A stretch of DNA of 64,000 bases from Salipiger sp. H15 (GTDB taxonomy: Bacteria > Pseudomonadota > Alphaproteobacteria > Rhodobacterales > Rhodobacteraceae): assembly GCF_040409955.1 (NCBI RefSeq), contig NZ_CP123387.1:186001-250000 (forward strand). The letters are read 5' to 3'. Both the position numbers and the translations under genes were made by a program. A model generated the notes under the pieces. The model did no database searches and was not told where the DNA came from. It saw only the letters and a list, made by a program, of their open reading frames with translations. This document shows positions 52,286 to 60,876 of this stretch, in pieces (position 1 is the stretch's first letter; the number at the start of each line of letters is the position of its first letter).

Positions 52286-52293
<8 letters not shown>
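51514..52293 (+). CDS. LIV-type ABC transporter ATP-binding protein (LivG)
   Basis: A 259-aa ABC ATPase. Walker A GPNGAGKTS (about residue 42), Walker B VLLLDEPAAGLNN, switch VVVEHDMDLVMSICDRIYVL. The signature reads LPPGMLRLVEIARAI instead of the usual LSxGxQ, so the canonical LSGGQ serine motif is altered: PPGM where S-G-G-Q is expected. The NBD partner LivF keeps LSGGEQQM. The ATG at 51514 overlaps livM by 4 nt. Confidence 0.9.
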
Positions 52294-53020
<727 letters not shown>

Positions 53021-53030
53021 GGGGGCGGGC

Positions 53031-53837
53031 ATGACCGACACGACCTGGCGCATCTACGGCATCCGCCACGCGATCAACGAGGGCCGCACCCGCGGGCAGA
53101 ACTTCATCCTCGAGGGCGATCCCGGGGCGGGGCTGGTGCTTGACTTCTATTCCTGGGTGCTGGTCTCGGAGGCGCGCGCGATCGTCGTCGACACCGGCAT
53201 GGATCCGGCGAAGGCGGCCAAACACGGGCACACCCACCTCGCCAGCCCGGTCGCGGCGCTCGCCGCGCTCGGCATCGACGCCGCGCAGGCGGACACGGTG
53301 ATCCTCACCCACGCGCATTACGACCACCTCGGCTTTCTCGACGCCTTCCCGGCGGCGCGGTTCCACATGCAGGCCGAGGAGATGGCCTATGTCACCGGCC
53401 CCTGGATGCAGAAACCCTGGTTCCGCCGCGCCTACGAACCCGACGAGATCCTGCGCCTCGTGACGCTTCTGCATACGGACCGGCTGGACCTGCACGGGCG
53501 CGAGGCGGAGATCGCCGACGGGGTGAGCGTGCACTGGGTCGGCGGCCATTGCGCCGGGCAGGAGATCGTCCGGGTGCGCACCGCCCGCGGCTGGGTCGTG
53601 CTCGCCTCGGACGCGCTGCACTATTACGAGGAATACGAGCGCGGCGTGCCCTTCGCGGTGGTCTTCAATTCCTCGGACATGATCGCCGCGCATGACCGGA
53701 TCCGCGCGCTGGCGGACAGCGACGACCACGTGCTTCCGGCGCATGACCCGCGCATCGCCCGGATCTACCCGCAGGTCGGGGATTTCGCGCATCTCTTCCG
53801 GCTTGACGTGGCACCCAATTCGGGAAATGCGACATGA
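53031..53837 (+). CDS. Metallo-beta-lactamase-fold hydrolase (AHL-lactonase-like)
   Basis: A 268-aa MBL-fold hydrolase. Zn-binding H94-x-H96-x-D98-H99 (THAHYDHL), a further His in HWVGGHCAGQ, Asp in LASDALHYYEEY and a late His in LPAHDPRI complete a dinuclear site. FILEGDPGAGLVLDFYSWVL at the N-terminus resembles AhlD/AiiA-type lactonases. As the last gene of the LIV operon, it could open a lactone or hydrolyse an ester of the imported compound. A quorum-quenching role is less likely in this context. Confidence 0.82.
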   Translation: MTDTTWRIYGIRHAINEGRTRGQNFILEGDPGAGLVLDFYSWVLVSEARAIVVDTGMDPAKAAKHGHTHLASPVAALAALGIDAAQADTVILTHAHYDHLGFLDAFPAARFHMQAEEMAYVTGPWMQKPWFRRAYEPDEILRLVTLLHTDRLDLHGREAEIADGVSVHWVGGHCAGQEIVRVRTARGWVVLASDALHYYEEYERGVPFAVVFNSSDMIAAHDRIRALADSDDHVLPAHDPRIARIYPQVGDFAHLFRLDVAPNSGNAT

Positions 53838-53840
53838 AAC

Positions 53841-53850
53841 ATTGCATTAT
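53841..53850. promoter_or_regulatory. Degenerate AATGCATT copy before the GntR gene
   Basis: ATTGCATTAT differs by one base from AATGCATTAT (55281-55290). It lies 48 bases before the GntR ATG, in the 60-base gap after the MBL gene, and fits autoregulation of the GntR gene. Confidence 0.5.
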
Positions 53851-53897
53851 CCGGGGCTGCCGCTGGTATAAGGTTTCGGAGGTCGGTACGGAAGGCG

Positions 53898-54539
53898 ATG
53901 ATGTTAAAGCATCAAACCAAGGAAGAGCGGGTCGCGGACTACCTGCGCGAGGGGATCATCTCGGGGCGCTTTCCGCGTGGCTCGAAGCTGAAGCAGGCGG
54001 AGATCGCCGAGCAGATCGGCACCAGCATCACCCCCGTGCGCGAGGCGATCAAGCTGCTCGAGGCCGAGGGCTTCATCCTCGGCACGGCGAACCGCGGCGC
54101 GACGGTGGCCCCCTTCGACATCAATGCGACCGAAGAGATCGTCGACCTGCGCGTCACGCTGGAATGCAAGCTGGCGCTGCGGGCGATGGAACGGCTGACC
54201 TCCGAGCAGGTGGCCGAGCTGCGCGAGCTTCAGGCGCAGATCGAGGATGCCGCCGGGCGCGGCGACCGCGACGCGGTGCGCAGCATCAACTACCGCTTCC
54301 ACGAGGTGCTCTACCTCGCCGCCGACCTGCCGCAGACGCTGCGCTTCGTCCGCGCGCTCTGGGCCCGCTACCCGTTCGACCTGATCAACAAGCTCGACAA
54401 CCGGGTGGGCCGCGCCTCGAAGGAGCACCGCGAGATGCTGAGCGCCGTGCTTGCCCGCGACGAGGGCGCCATGCTTTCGGCGCTGCGCATGCACATCCGC
54501 GCGGGCTGGGACGAATTCAAGGAAAGCTACACCGGGTAG
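53898..54539 (+). CDS. GntR-family regulator (FCD/FadR subfamily)
   Basis: A 213-aa regulator. The GntR wHTH spans about residues 5-70: KEERVADYLREGIISGRFPR, then GTSITPVREAIKLLEAEGFI. A helical FCD domain follows, with EEIVDLRVTLECKLALRAME and NYRFHEVLYLAA (His likely binds metal in the effector site). It sits between the LIV operon and the second catabolic operon and is the obvious cognate regulator of the AATGCATT sites. FCD members usually repress and respond to a carboxylic acid. Confidence 0.9.
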   Translation: MMLKHQTKEERVADYLREGIISGRFPRGSKLKQAEIAEQIGTSITPVREAIKLLEAEGFILGTANRGATVAPFDINATEEIVDLRVTLECKLALRAMERLTSEQVAELRELQAQIEDAAGRGDRDAVRSINYRFHEVLYLAADLPQTLRFVRALWARYPFDLINKLDNRVGRASKEHREMLSAVLARDEGAMLSALRMHIRAGWDEFKESYTG

Positions 54540-54604
54540 GGCAGGACCCCCTCCTTGCGCGGTGGCCGGCACGACCATCGCAGATTACAGGCAAGGAGAC
54601 CTAA

Positions 54605-55183
54605 ATGGCCGCGGACAGCATCCTGCTCGTCATGGACATGCTCAACGATCTCGTCCACCCCGAGGGGATGGGCGCGACAACCTACGTCCCGCTCTGCCAG
54701 GAGCGCGGTGTCTACGAGAACACCGCCCTGGCGATCAGCCGTGCCCGCGAGGCTGGGCTGATGGTCGGCTACGTGCGGGTCGGCTTCTCGCCGGACTACG
54801 CCGAATGCCCGCCCGGATCGCCGGTGTTCAGCAAGGCCCGCGCCAACGGGGTCTTCACCCTCGGCAGCTGGGGCACAGAGGTCCACGAGCGCTTTGCGCC
54901 GCAGGACGGGGACCCGGACATCGTCAAGCACCGCGTCAGCCCGTTCTACGGCACCAAGCTCGAGCCGCTGCTGCGCGCGCAGGGGATCCGGCAGCTGATC
55001 CTCGCGGGGGTCTCGACCAACGGCGTCGTCTCGGCCGCGGTGCGCGAGGGTCATGACCGCGACTACGACTGCGTGGTGCTCGAGGATTGCTGCGCCGGGG
55101 CGACCCGCGAGGAGCACGACTGCGCCCTCGCCGGGCTGCGCCGCTATGCAACGATCACGACGGCGGCGGCACTGGTCCTCTGA
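54605..55183 (+). CDS. Isochorismatase-fold (cysteine hydrolase-like) protein without the catalytic Cys
   Basis: A 192-aa isochorismatase-like hydrolase fold. Asp D11 (LLVMDMLNDL) and Lys K108 (DIVKHRVSPFYGT) of the Asp-Lys-Cys triad are present, but the Cys position after LAGVSTNG is V141 (usual pattern T-x-x-C-V). C156, C162 and C163 lie elsewhere. Loss of the Cys also occurs in true isochorismatases such as EntB and PhzD, which use Asp. It follows the GntR gene by 65 bases with an AAGGAGACCTAA site. It may hydrolyse a vinyl ether, or be non-catalytic. Confidence 0.75.
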   Translation: MAADSILLVMDMLNDLVHPEGMGATTYVPLCQERGVYENTALAISRAREAGLMVGYVRVGFSPDYAECPPGSPVFSKARANGVFTLGSWGTEVHERFAPQDGDPDIVKHRVSPFYGTKLEPLLRAQGIRQLILAGVSTNGVVSAAVREGHDRDYDCVVLEDCCAGATREEHDCALAGLRRYATITTAAALVL

Positions 55184-55192
55184 CCAAGTCAG

Positions 55193-55210
55193 AATAATGC
55201 ACCAAAATGC
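55193..55210. promoter_or_regulatory. Half-site repeats related to the GntR operator
   Basis: AATAATGCACC and AAAATGCGC share the ATAATGCA/AAAATGC half of the operator, about 10 bases apart. It lies at the start of the 239-base gap before the MaoC gene, 71 bases upstream of the first full palindrome. Confidence 0.3.
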
Positions 55211-55280
55211 GCGATCTCGGGGGAAATTCCGGGATCAAGTTGCCATTTTCAACGGATTTAGGCCAGAAAGCCTCGAAGAA

Positions 55281-55290
55281 AATGCATTAT
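55281..55290. promoter_or_regulatory. AATGCATT operator copy 3
   Basis: AATGCATTAT contains the AATGCATT core and lies 25 bases upstream of a TTGACT -35-like element. It is 40 bases from copy 4, which would let two GntR dimers bind the same DNA region. Confidence 0.7.
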
Positions 55291-55305
55291 CTGGGAAATC
55301 GGTCG

Positions 55306-55334
55306 TTGACTGAAAAAAATATAATGCATTAACT
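55306..55334 (+). promoter_or_regulatory. Possible promoter of the MaoC/CoA-transferase/TRAP operon
   Basis: TTGACT (55306-55311) with a 17-base spacer to TTAACT (55329-55334). The AATGCATT copy 4 lies in the spacer, so a bound GntR repressor would block polymerase. The -10 matches TATAAT in four of six positions. Confidence 0.4.
55322..55331. promoter_or_regulatory. AATGCATT operator copy 4
   Basis: TAATGCATTA is a perfect 10-bp palindrome 91 bases before the GTG start of the MaoC gene, overlapping the probable promoter. Confidence 0.75.
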
Positions 55335-55422
55335 GAGTCCAGACGGCGCGCGGATCATCCCGCCGCCGAGGGCGCGACGGAGGGTCGTGCCGGGCACGAC
55401 AGGCACAGAGGAGAGACGCACC

Positions 55423-56643
55423 GTGACCATTGCCGAGATCACCGAGAAGTCGAAGGACAGCGTCGGCGGCGCCCCCGCCGAAGGAAAGATCACCGACGAG
55501 GCCGTCGCCGCGGCGCGCGGCATGATCGGCCTGCAGCTGCGCCCCGAGGGGCCCTATCTGCAGGACGCGACCACCGACACGCTGCGCAACTGGTGCAACG
55601 GCATCGGCGACCTGAACCCGCTCTACCGCGAGCTGGAATACGGCCGGAACTCGCGCCACGGCGGGCAGGTGGCGCACCCGATGTTCCCGATGGCCTTCGG
55701 CTGGGTCGGTCGCACCCGCTGGGGCCTGCCGGGGGTGCACGGCTTCTACGCCGGCAACGACTGGGAACTCTTCCGCCACATCCGCCCCGGCGACCGCATC
55801 AGCGCCATCGAGCGGGTGGTCGGCGTCGAGGAGAAGGAAAGCAAGTTCTCGGGCCGGCTGGTGCTGCAATATGTCGAGGCGACCTATGCCAACCAGCACG
55901 GGCAGATCGTCGCCCGCGCGCTCGGCACCTGCACCCGCCACGAGCGCAAGGCGGCGCGCGACGCCGGCAAGTACAAGGACATCAAGACCCACGAGTACAC
56001 GGCCGAGGAATACGAGGCGCTCGACGAGGCGATCCTGCGCGAGCCCGAGCGCATCCGCGGCAGCAACGTGCGCTACTGGGAGGACGTGACCGAGGGCGAG
56101 AGCCTCGAGCCGATCGTCCGCGGCCCGCTGTCGCTGATGGACACCATGGGCTTCCTCGTCGGCTGCGGCCGCGGCCATACCCACGGCGTCGTCTTCCAGG
56201 CGGCGATGAAGCACCCGGGCCACTTCTTCCGCAACCCCGAGGCCGGCGGCGGCATCGAGTATACCGGCATCGGCCACCACCGCGAGAGCACCGCGAAGGA
56301 AGTGGGCGTGCCCGGGGTCTACGACTACGGCCCGCAGCGGTCGTCCTGGATGGCCTCGCTGGTCACCAACTGGATGGGCGACGCGGCCTTCCTCAAGCGG
56401 GTCCGCACCGAGATGCGCCGCTTCAACACCATGGGCGACAGCACCTGGTGCAAGGGCAAGGTCAGCCGCAAGTACGTCAAGGACGGCCACGCGCTCGTCG
56501 ATCTCGAGATCTGGGGCGAGAACCAGCGCGGCGAGATCACCACGCCGGGCCTTGCCACGGTGATCCTGCCGAGCCGCGATCCGAACACCCGCGTCTTCTT
56601 CGACGGCTCGGCGCTCGATCTCGACCTGCCGGTGGTGCGCTGA
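55423..56643 (+). CDS. Double-hotdog MaoC-type dehydratase/hydratase
   Basis: A 406-aa protein with two hot-dog domains: an N-terminal FAS1-like dehydratase domain (AHPMFPMAFGWVGRTRWG, GNDWELFRHIRPGDRISAIE) and a C-terminal MaoC-like part starting near residue 220 (SNVRYWEDVTEGESLEPIVR). The GTG at 55423 is chosen because GGAGAGACGCACC precedes it. A GTG at 55387 has no ribosome site. Such proteins add or remove water on CoA thioesters. The usual D-x5-H hydratase dyad is not obvious, so the reaction is uncertain. It opens the operon of CoA-transferases and a lyase. Confidence 0.75.
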   Translation: MTIAEITEKSKDSVGGAPAEGKITDEAVAAARGMIGLQLRPEGPYLQDATTDTLRNWCNGIGDLNPLYRELEYGRNSRHGGQVAHPMFPMAFGWVGRTRWGLPGVHGFYAGNDWELFRHIRPGDRISAIERVVGVEEKESKFSGRLVLQYVEATYANQHGQIVARALGTCTRHERKAARDAGKYKDIKTHEYTAEEYEALDEAILREPERIRGSNVRYWEDVTEGESLEPIVRGPLSLMDTMGFLVGCGRGHTHGVVFQAAMKHPGHFFRNPEAGGGIEYTGIGHHRESTAKEVGVPGVYDYGPQRSSWMASLVTNWMGDAAFLKRVRTEMRRFNTMGDSTWCKGKVSRKYVKDGHALVDLEIWGENQRGEITTPGLATVILPSRDPNTRVFFDGSALDLDLPVVR

Positions 56644-56690
56644 GCGCGGCCGAAGACCCAAGACACGCAAGCACAGGGAGGAGGTCCGGC

Positions 56691-57860
56691 ATGGAGCAGG
56701 ACAAGCCACTTTCAGGGGTTCGGGTCATCGAGCACGCCTCGGGCGTGGCCGGCGCCTGGGCCGGGCGCCTTCTCGCGGCGATGGGGGCGGAGGTCATCAT
56801 GGTCGAGCCCCCGACGCTCTGCCCGCTGCGCCACGAGGCGCCGCTCTTCGAGGGCGAGGGGGGCAGCGCGCTCTTCGCCTATCTCGCGGCGGGCAAGGGC
56901 AGCGTGATCTGCGATCTGGAAAAGGCCGAGGGCCAGACCGCGCTTTCGGGCCTGCTGGCCGAGGCGCAGATCCTCATCGACGACACGCCGCTGGCGCAGC
57001 GGCCCAGGCGCGCGCTCGACGAGGCCGGGCTGCGCCAGCGCCACCCGCATCTCGTGCACCTCTCGGTCCTGCCCTTCGGTGCCGCGGGGCCGAAGGCCGA
57101 CTGGAAGGGGGCCGAGATCACCCTCATCCATGCCGGCGGCGAGGGCTACCTGCTGCCGAACGGCCTGTCGGCCGACCTCTTCCCCGACCGGCCGCCGCTG
57201 AAGATCGCCGGGAACTTCGCGCAGATGCAGGGCGGCACCGCGGCGGCGCTGGCCGGGCTGGCGGCGCTCTGGTCGGGCAGCGGGCAGTTCGTCGACGTCT
57301 CGGTGCAGGACGCCAACCTCGCGGTCGGCGCCTTTGCCCTGCAGCGCTTTTGCGACGGCTCGATCGAGCACCGCCACACGCGCTCGTTCCGCTACGGCGG
57401 AGTGATCGCCTGCCGCGACGGCTACGTCGAGCTGCTGACGCTCGAAGAGCGACAATGGGCCGGGCTGGTGGAGCTGATGGGCCGCCCTCGCTGGGCCACC
57501 GACCCGGCGCTGGCGAACCCGGCGCTGCGCAGCGAGCGCGGCGACGAGATCAACCGCGAGATCCGGGTCTGGGCGCGGGACCACGCCGTCGAGGAACTGG
57601 TGGCCCGCGCGCAGAAGCTGGGCGTGCCGATGGCCCGCTACAGCGCCCCTGCCGAGATTCTCGCCGGCCGCCACGAGACCGCGCGCGGCCTTTTCCAGCC
57701 GCTCGACCTGCCGGGCGTCGGCGAGGTGCGGGTGCAGTCCGCGCCCTTCCGCTTCGCCGAGGGGCCGCTGCTGCTGGACGGCGCCGCGCCCGAACCCGGG
57801 CGCGACCAGGCGCGGCTCGATCCCGAGGCGCTGAACGACGCAAGGAGGGTCCGCGCATGA
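56691..57860 (+). CDS. Family III CoA-transferase (Mct/Frc-like, first of a pair)
   Basis: A 389-aa family III CoA-transferase. LSGVRVIEHASGVAGAWAGR is the N-terminal motif, and VDVSVQDANLAVG carries an Asp in the position of the catalytic Asp of formyl-CoA transferase. The start follows GGGAGGAGGTCCGGC. It overlaps the next CoA-transferase gene by 4 nt. Tandem family III genes often encode a heterodimer or a catalytic plus a degenerate subunit. This one keeps the Asp and is the likelier active chain. Confidence 0.85.
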   Translation: MEQDKPLSGVRVIEHASGVAGAWAGRLLAAMGAEVIMVEPPTLCPLRHEAPLFEGEGGSALFAYLAAGKGSVICDLEKAEGQTALSGLLAEAQILIDDTPLAQRPRRALDEAGLRQRHPHLVHLSVLPFGAAGPKADWKGAEITLIHAGGEGYLLPNGLSADLFPDRPPLKIAGNFAQMQGGTAAALAGLAALWSGSGQFVDVSVQDANLAVGAFALQRFCDGSIEHRHTRSFRYGGVIACRDGYVELLTLEERQWAGLVELMGRPRWATDPALANPALRSERGDEINREIRVWARDHAVEELVARAQKLGVPMARYSAPAEILAGRHETARGLFQPLDLPGVGEVRVQSAPFRFAEGPLLLDGAAPEPGRDQARLDPEALNDARRVRA

Positions 57861-59050
57861 AACCCCTCGCCGGCATCCGCATCGCCGATTTCACCGTCCA
57901 CGCCGCCGGTCCCTTCTGCACCCACATGCTGTCGCAGCTCGGCGCCGAATGCATCAAGATCGAGAGCGCCCTGCGCCCCGACATCTTCCGCAAGCCGCAC
58001 CAGGTCTACGGCCGCGCCGGGCCCGCGACCTTCGACCAGGTGGCCTCGAACAAGCTCTCCGTGCGGCTCAACCTCAAGCATCCCGAGGGCGTCGCGCTGG
58101 CGCGCAGGCTGGTTGCCGTCTCGGACGTGGCGGCAGAGAGCTTCCGCGCCGGGGTCATGGAGCGGCTCGGGCTCGGCTATGCCGCGCTTCGCGAGGTCCG
58201 GGACGACATCGTGATGACCTCGGTGTCCTCGTCCGGCCAGAGCGGGCCGGACAGCCATTTCGCCGGCTACGCGCCGCTTTTCGGCGCCTGGGGCGGGCTC
58301 GGCTACCTCAGCGGCTACGAGGACGGCCCGCCGGTCGAGATGCGCCACGTGATGGACCACTCCGTCGGCATGAACGCGGCGCTTGCCACCATGGCGGCGC
58401 TGCACCGGCGGCGGCGCACGGGGCAGGGCTGCCACGTCGACGTGGCCGCGCGCGAGGTCGCCTCGGCGCTGGCGGGCGAGGCGCTGACGGCCGCCTCGGC
58501 GGGGGTGGTGCCGCGCCGCTTGGGCAATGCCGATCCGCAGCGCGCGCCGCACGGGCTCTACCGCACCCGGCGCGAGGACCGCTGGCTGGCGATCGCCGTC
58601 TCGAGCGACCTCGAATGGGCCGCGCTCGCCCGGCTCATGGGCCGCGCCGCGCTGGCGGAGGATCCGCGCTATGCCACCGCCGCCGCGCGCGTCGCCGCCC
58701 GCGCCGAGCTCGATGCCATCGTCGCCGCCTGGGCCGAGCTGGTCGAGGCCGAGCAGGCCGCCGAGGCGCTGCAGCGCGCCGGCATCGCCGCGCATGTCTC
58801 GTGGCGCGCCAAGGATATCGCCGCCGATCCGCACATGCGGGCACGCGGCGCCGTGGTCGAGGTGACCGAAACCGACGGCCGCGCGCGCAAGGCGGTCGGC
58901 TTCCCGGCGATGTTCTCGGCCAGCGACGGGCCGGGGATCGAGCGCGGCACGCCCGCGCTCGGCGAGCACGAGGATCAGGTCTACGGCGAGATGCTGGGGC
59001 TTGGCCGCGCCGAACGGGCGCGGCTGGAGGAGGAACGGGTCATCTACTGA
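57857..59050 (+). CDS. Family III CoA-transferase (second of a pair)
   Basis: A 397-aa family III CoA-transferase. LAGIRIADFTVHAAGPFCTH, LGAECIKIESALRPDIFR and FDQVASNKLSVRLNLKHPEG are family motifs. The catalytic-acid region reads VDVAAREVASALAG, with Arg-Glu where the first copy has Gln-Asp. It may be the partner subunit of the first, or act on another acid. It overlaps its upstream gene by 4 nt and lies 19 bases before the hydratase gene. Confidence 0.85.
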   Translation: MKPLAGIRIADFTVHAAGPFCTHMLSQLGAECIKIESALRPDIFRKPHQVYGRAGPATFDQVASNKLSVRLNLKHPEGVALARRLVAVSDVAAESFRAGVMERLGLGYAALREVRDDIVMTSVSSSGQSGPDSHFAGYAPLFGAWGGLGYLSGYEDGPPVEMRHVMDHSVGMNAALATMAALHRRRRTGQGCHVDVAAREVASALAGEALTAASAGVVPRRLGNADPQRAPHGLYRTRREDRWLAIAVSSDLEWAALARLMGRAALAEDPRYATAAARVAARAELDAIVAAWAELVEAEQAAEALQRAGIAAHVSWRAKDIAADPHMRARGAVVEVTETDGRARKAVGFPAMFSASDGPGIERGTPALGEHEDQVYGEMLGLGRAERARLEEERVIY

Positions 59051-59069
59051 CCCCGGCGAGGAGCAAGCC

Positions 59070-59936
59070 ATGACCATTCAGACCGCACTCGGGGCCGAAG
59101 ACCCCGCCCGGGCGATCGGCCGCAGCGAACGGCGCGAGGAGGTGATCGCGCCGGAGCGCGTCGCGGCGCTGGCGGCGACGCTCGATCTCGACCCGGCCCC
59201 CTCGGCAGGAGAGGCGCTGCCGCCGGGATGGCACTGGCTCTTCTTCACCCCCTTCGTCCGGCGGCGCGAGATCGGCGCGGACGGACATCCGAAGCTGGGC
59301 GGCTTCCTGCCCGACACCGGCCTGCCGCGGCGCATGTGGGCGGGCGGGCGGCTGAGCTACCACGCGCCCCTGCCGATCGGCGCCCGCGCCGAGAAGCACA
59401 GCGAGATCCTCGACGTCACCGCCAAGTCCGGCCGCGCCGGGCGGCTGGTCTTCGTCACCCTGCGGCACCGGATCTCGGCGGAGGGCCGGCTCTGCATCGA
59501 GGAGGAACAGGACCTCGTCTACCGCGAGCCGCCCGCGCCCGATGCATCGAAAGCCGCGCCGCAGCCCGCCCCCGAGGGGTCGGTCTGGTCCGAGGAGGTG
59601 CGGCCCGATCCGGTGCTGCTCTTCCGCTACTCGGCGCTCACCTCGAACGGGCACCGCATCCATTACGACCGGCCCTATGCCATGCACGAAGAGGGCTATC
59701 CCGGCCTCGTGGTGCATGGCCCTCTGATCGCGACGCTGTTGCAGAACTTCGCCGCGACGTTGCGCCCCGAGGCGCGCCTCGCGCAGTTCTCGTTCCGCGG
59801 CATGGCCCCGCTCTTCGCCGACCAGCCGTTCCGGCTCGAGGCGAAGCCGGGCGGCGATGCGGCGGTGCTCGACCTCTGGGCGCGGGGCCCGGAGGGCGGG
59901 CTCGCGATGAGCGCCAGCGCGCGGTTCGATGCATGA
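59070..59936 (+). CDS. Mesaconyl-C4-CoA hydratase-like (HTD2 family) double-hotdog protein
   Basis: A 288-aa protein with the HTD2/Meh pattern: an N-terminal half with HWLFFTPFVRRREIGADGHP, MWAGGRLSYHAPLPIGARAE and IEEEQDLVYRE, and a C-terminal hot dog with LFRYSALTSNGHRIHYDRPY then GYPGLVVHGPLIATLLQNF. Meh of Chloroflexus hydrates mesaconyl-C4-CoA to (S)-citramalyl-CoA. It sits directly before a CitE-type lyase, which could cleave citramalyl-CoA. The start at 59070 has CGAGGAGCAAGCC. Related fungal 3-hydroxyacyl dehydratases are the alternative family meaning. Confidence 0.8.
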   Translation: MTIQTALGAEDPARAIGRSERREEVIAPERVAALAATLDLDPAPSAGEALPPGWHWLFFTPFVRRREIGADGHPKLGGFLPDTGLPRRMWAGGRLSYHAPLPIGARAEKHSEILDVTAKSGRAGRLVFVTLRHRISAEGRLCIEEEQDLVYREPPAPDASKAAPQPAPEGSVWSEEVRPDPVLLFRYSALTSNGHRIHYDRPYAMHEEGYPGLVVHGPLIATLLQNFAATLRPEARLAQFSFRGMAPLFADQPFRLEAKPGGDAAVLDLWARGPEGGLAMSASARFDA

Positions 59937-59946
59937 GGGCCGCGCG

Positions 59947-60753
59947 ATGAGACAGGCCCGCAGCTACCTCTTCGTGCCGGGCGAGCGCCCGGCCCGCTTC
60001 GCCAAGGCGGCGGCCTCGGGGGCGGATGCGATCGTTCTCGATCTCGAGGACGCGGTCGGCCCCGGCAGCAAGGACGCGGCGCGGGCGCAAGTCTGCGACT
60101 GGCTCGCCGCGGGCGGGCCGGGGATCGTGCGCATCAACGGCGCGGACACGCCCTGGCTAGCGCAGGACCTCGCGGCGCTGGAGGCCTTTCCCCACGTCGC
60201 CGTCATGGTGCCCAAGGCCGAGCCGGAGGCGGTCGCGCACGTGGCCGCGCTGCTGCCGGGCCGGCCGCTGCTGGCGCTGGTCGAGACCGTGGCCGGGCTG
60301 GCGCACCTGCGCGAGACCGCCTGCCATCCGGCGGTGACGCGGCTTGCCTTTGGCAACCTCGACTTCGGCGCCGACGCGCGGATCCCCGGCGTTGCCGAGG
60401 TGCTCGACCCCGCCCGTTTCGAGATCGCGCTCGCCTCGCGGCTCGGCGGCCTGCCGCAGCCGATCGAGGGGGTGACGGTGGAGCTTTCGGACCCAGAGGC
60501 GCTGCGAGACGACATCCGGCGCGCGCGGCTGCGCGGCTTCGGCGCCAAGCTCTGCATCCACCCGTCGCAGGTCGCGCCGGTGAACGAGGGCTTTGCCCCC
60601 ACCGCGGGTGAGATCGACTGGGCGCGGCGCATCCTTGCCGCGCTGGCCGCCGCGGCGGGCTCGGTCGTGCAGGTGGATGGCAAGATGGTCGACCGCCCGC
60701 TCATCGACCGGGCACGGCAGATCCTCGGCGACGCCGAGCCCGCGCCGGCCTGA
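59947..60753 (+). CDS. CitE-family acyl-CoA lyase (citramalyl-/malyl-CoA lyase type)
   Basis: A 268-aa CitE/HpcH-fold lyase. SYLFVPGERPARFAKAAASG, IVLDLEDAVGPGSKD, IVRINGADTPW, ALVETVAGLAHLRE, FGNLDFGADARI and KLCIHPSQVAPV are in the family order. The Mg-binding Glu and Asp are in LVETVAGL and GNLDFG. The ATG at 59947 follows GAGGGCC. An ATG at 59929 overlaps the hydratase gene. It probably splits a citramalyl-CoA-like thioester to pyruvate plus acyl-CoA, which fits the hydratase gene just upstream. Confidence 0.85.
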   Translation: MRQARSYLFVPGERPARFAKAAASGADAIVLDLEDAVGPGSKDAARAQVCDWLAAGGPGIVRINGADTPWLAQDLAALEAFPHVAVMVPKAEPEAVAHVAALLPGRPLLALVETVAGLAHLRETACHPAVTRLAFGNLDFGADARIPGVAEVLDPARFEIALASRLGGLPQPIEGVTVELSDPEALRDDIRRARLRGFGAKLCIHPSQVAPVNEGFAPTAGEIDWARRILAALAAAAGSVVQVDGKMVDRPLIDRARQILGDAEPAPA

Positions 60754-60876
60754 ACGCCGCGGGACGGAAAGACCGGGGGAGGGGCCGGAGGAGGGCGCCG
60801 AACCCCGGGGCAGGGCCCGACACGAGCCTTGCCAGGACGCAAGAAACTGACCACCAATGCTTTTCGGGAGGAGACC

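Noticed and set aside
55387..55422. GTG at 55387 as the start of the MaoC-type gene
   Set aside because: No ribosome site precedes it. GTG at 55423 has GGAGAG at proper distance.
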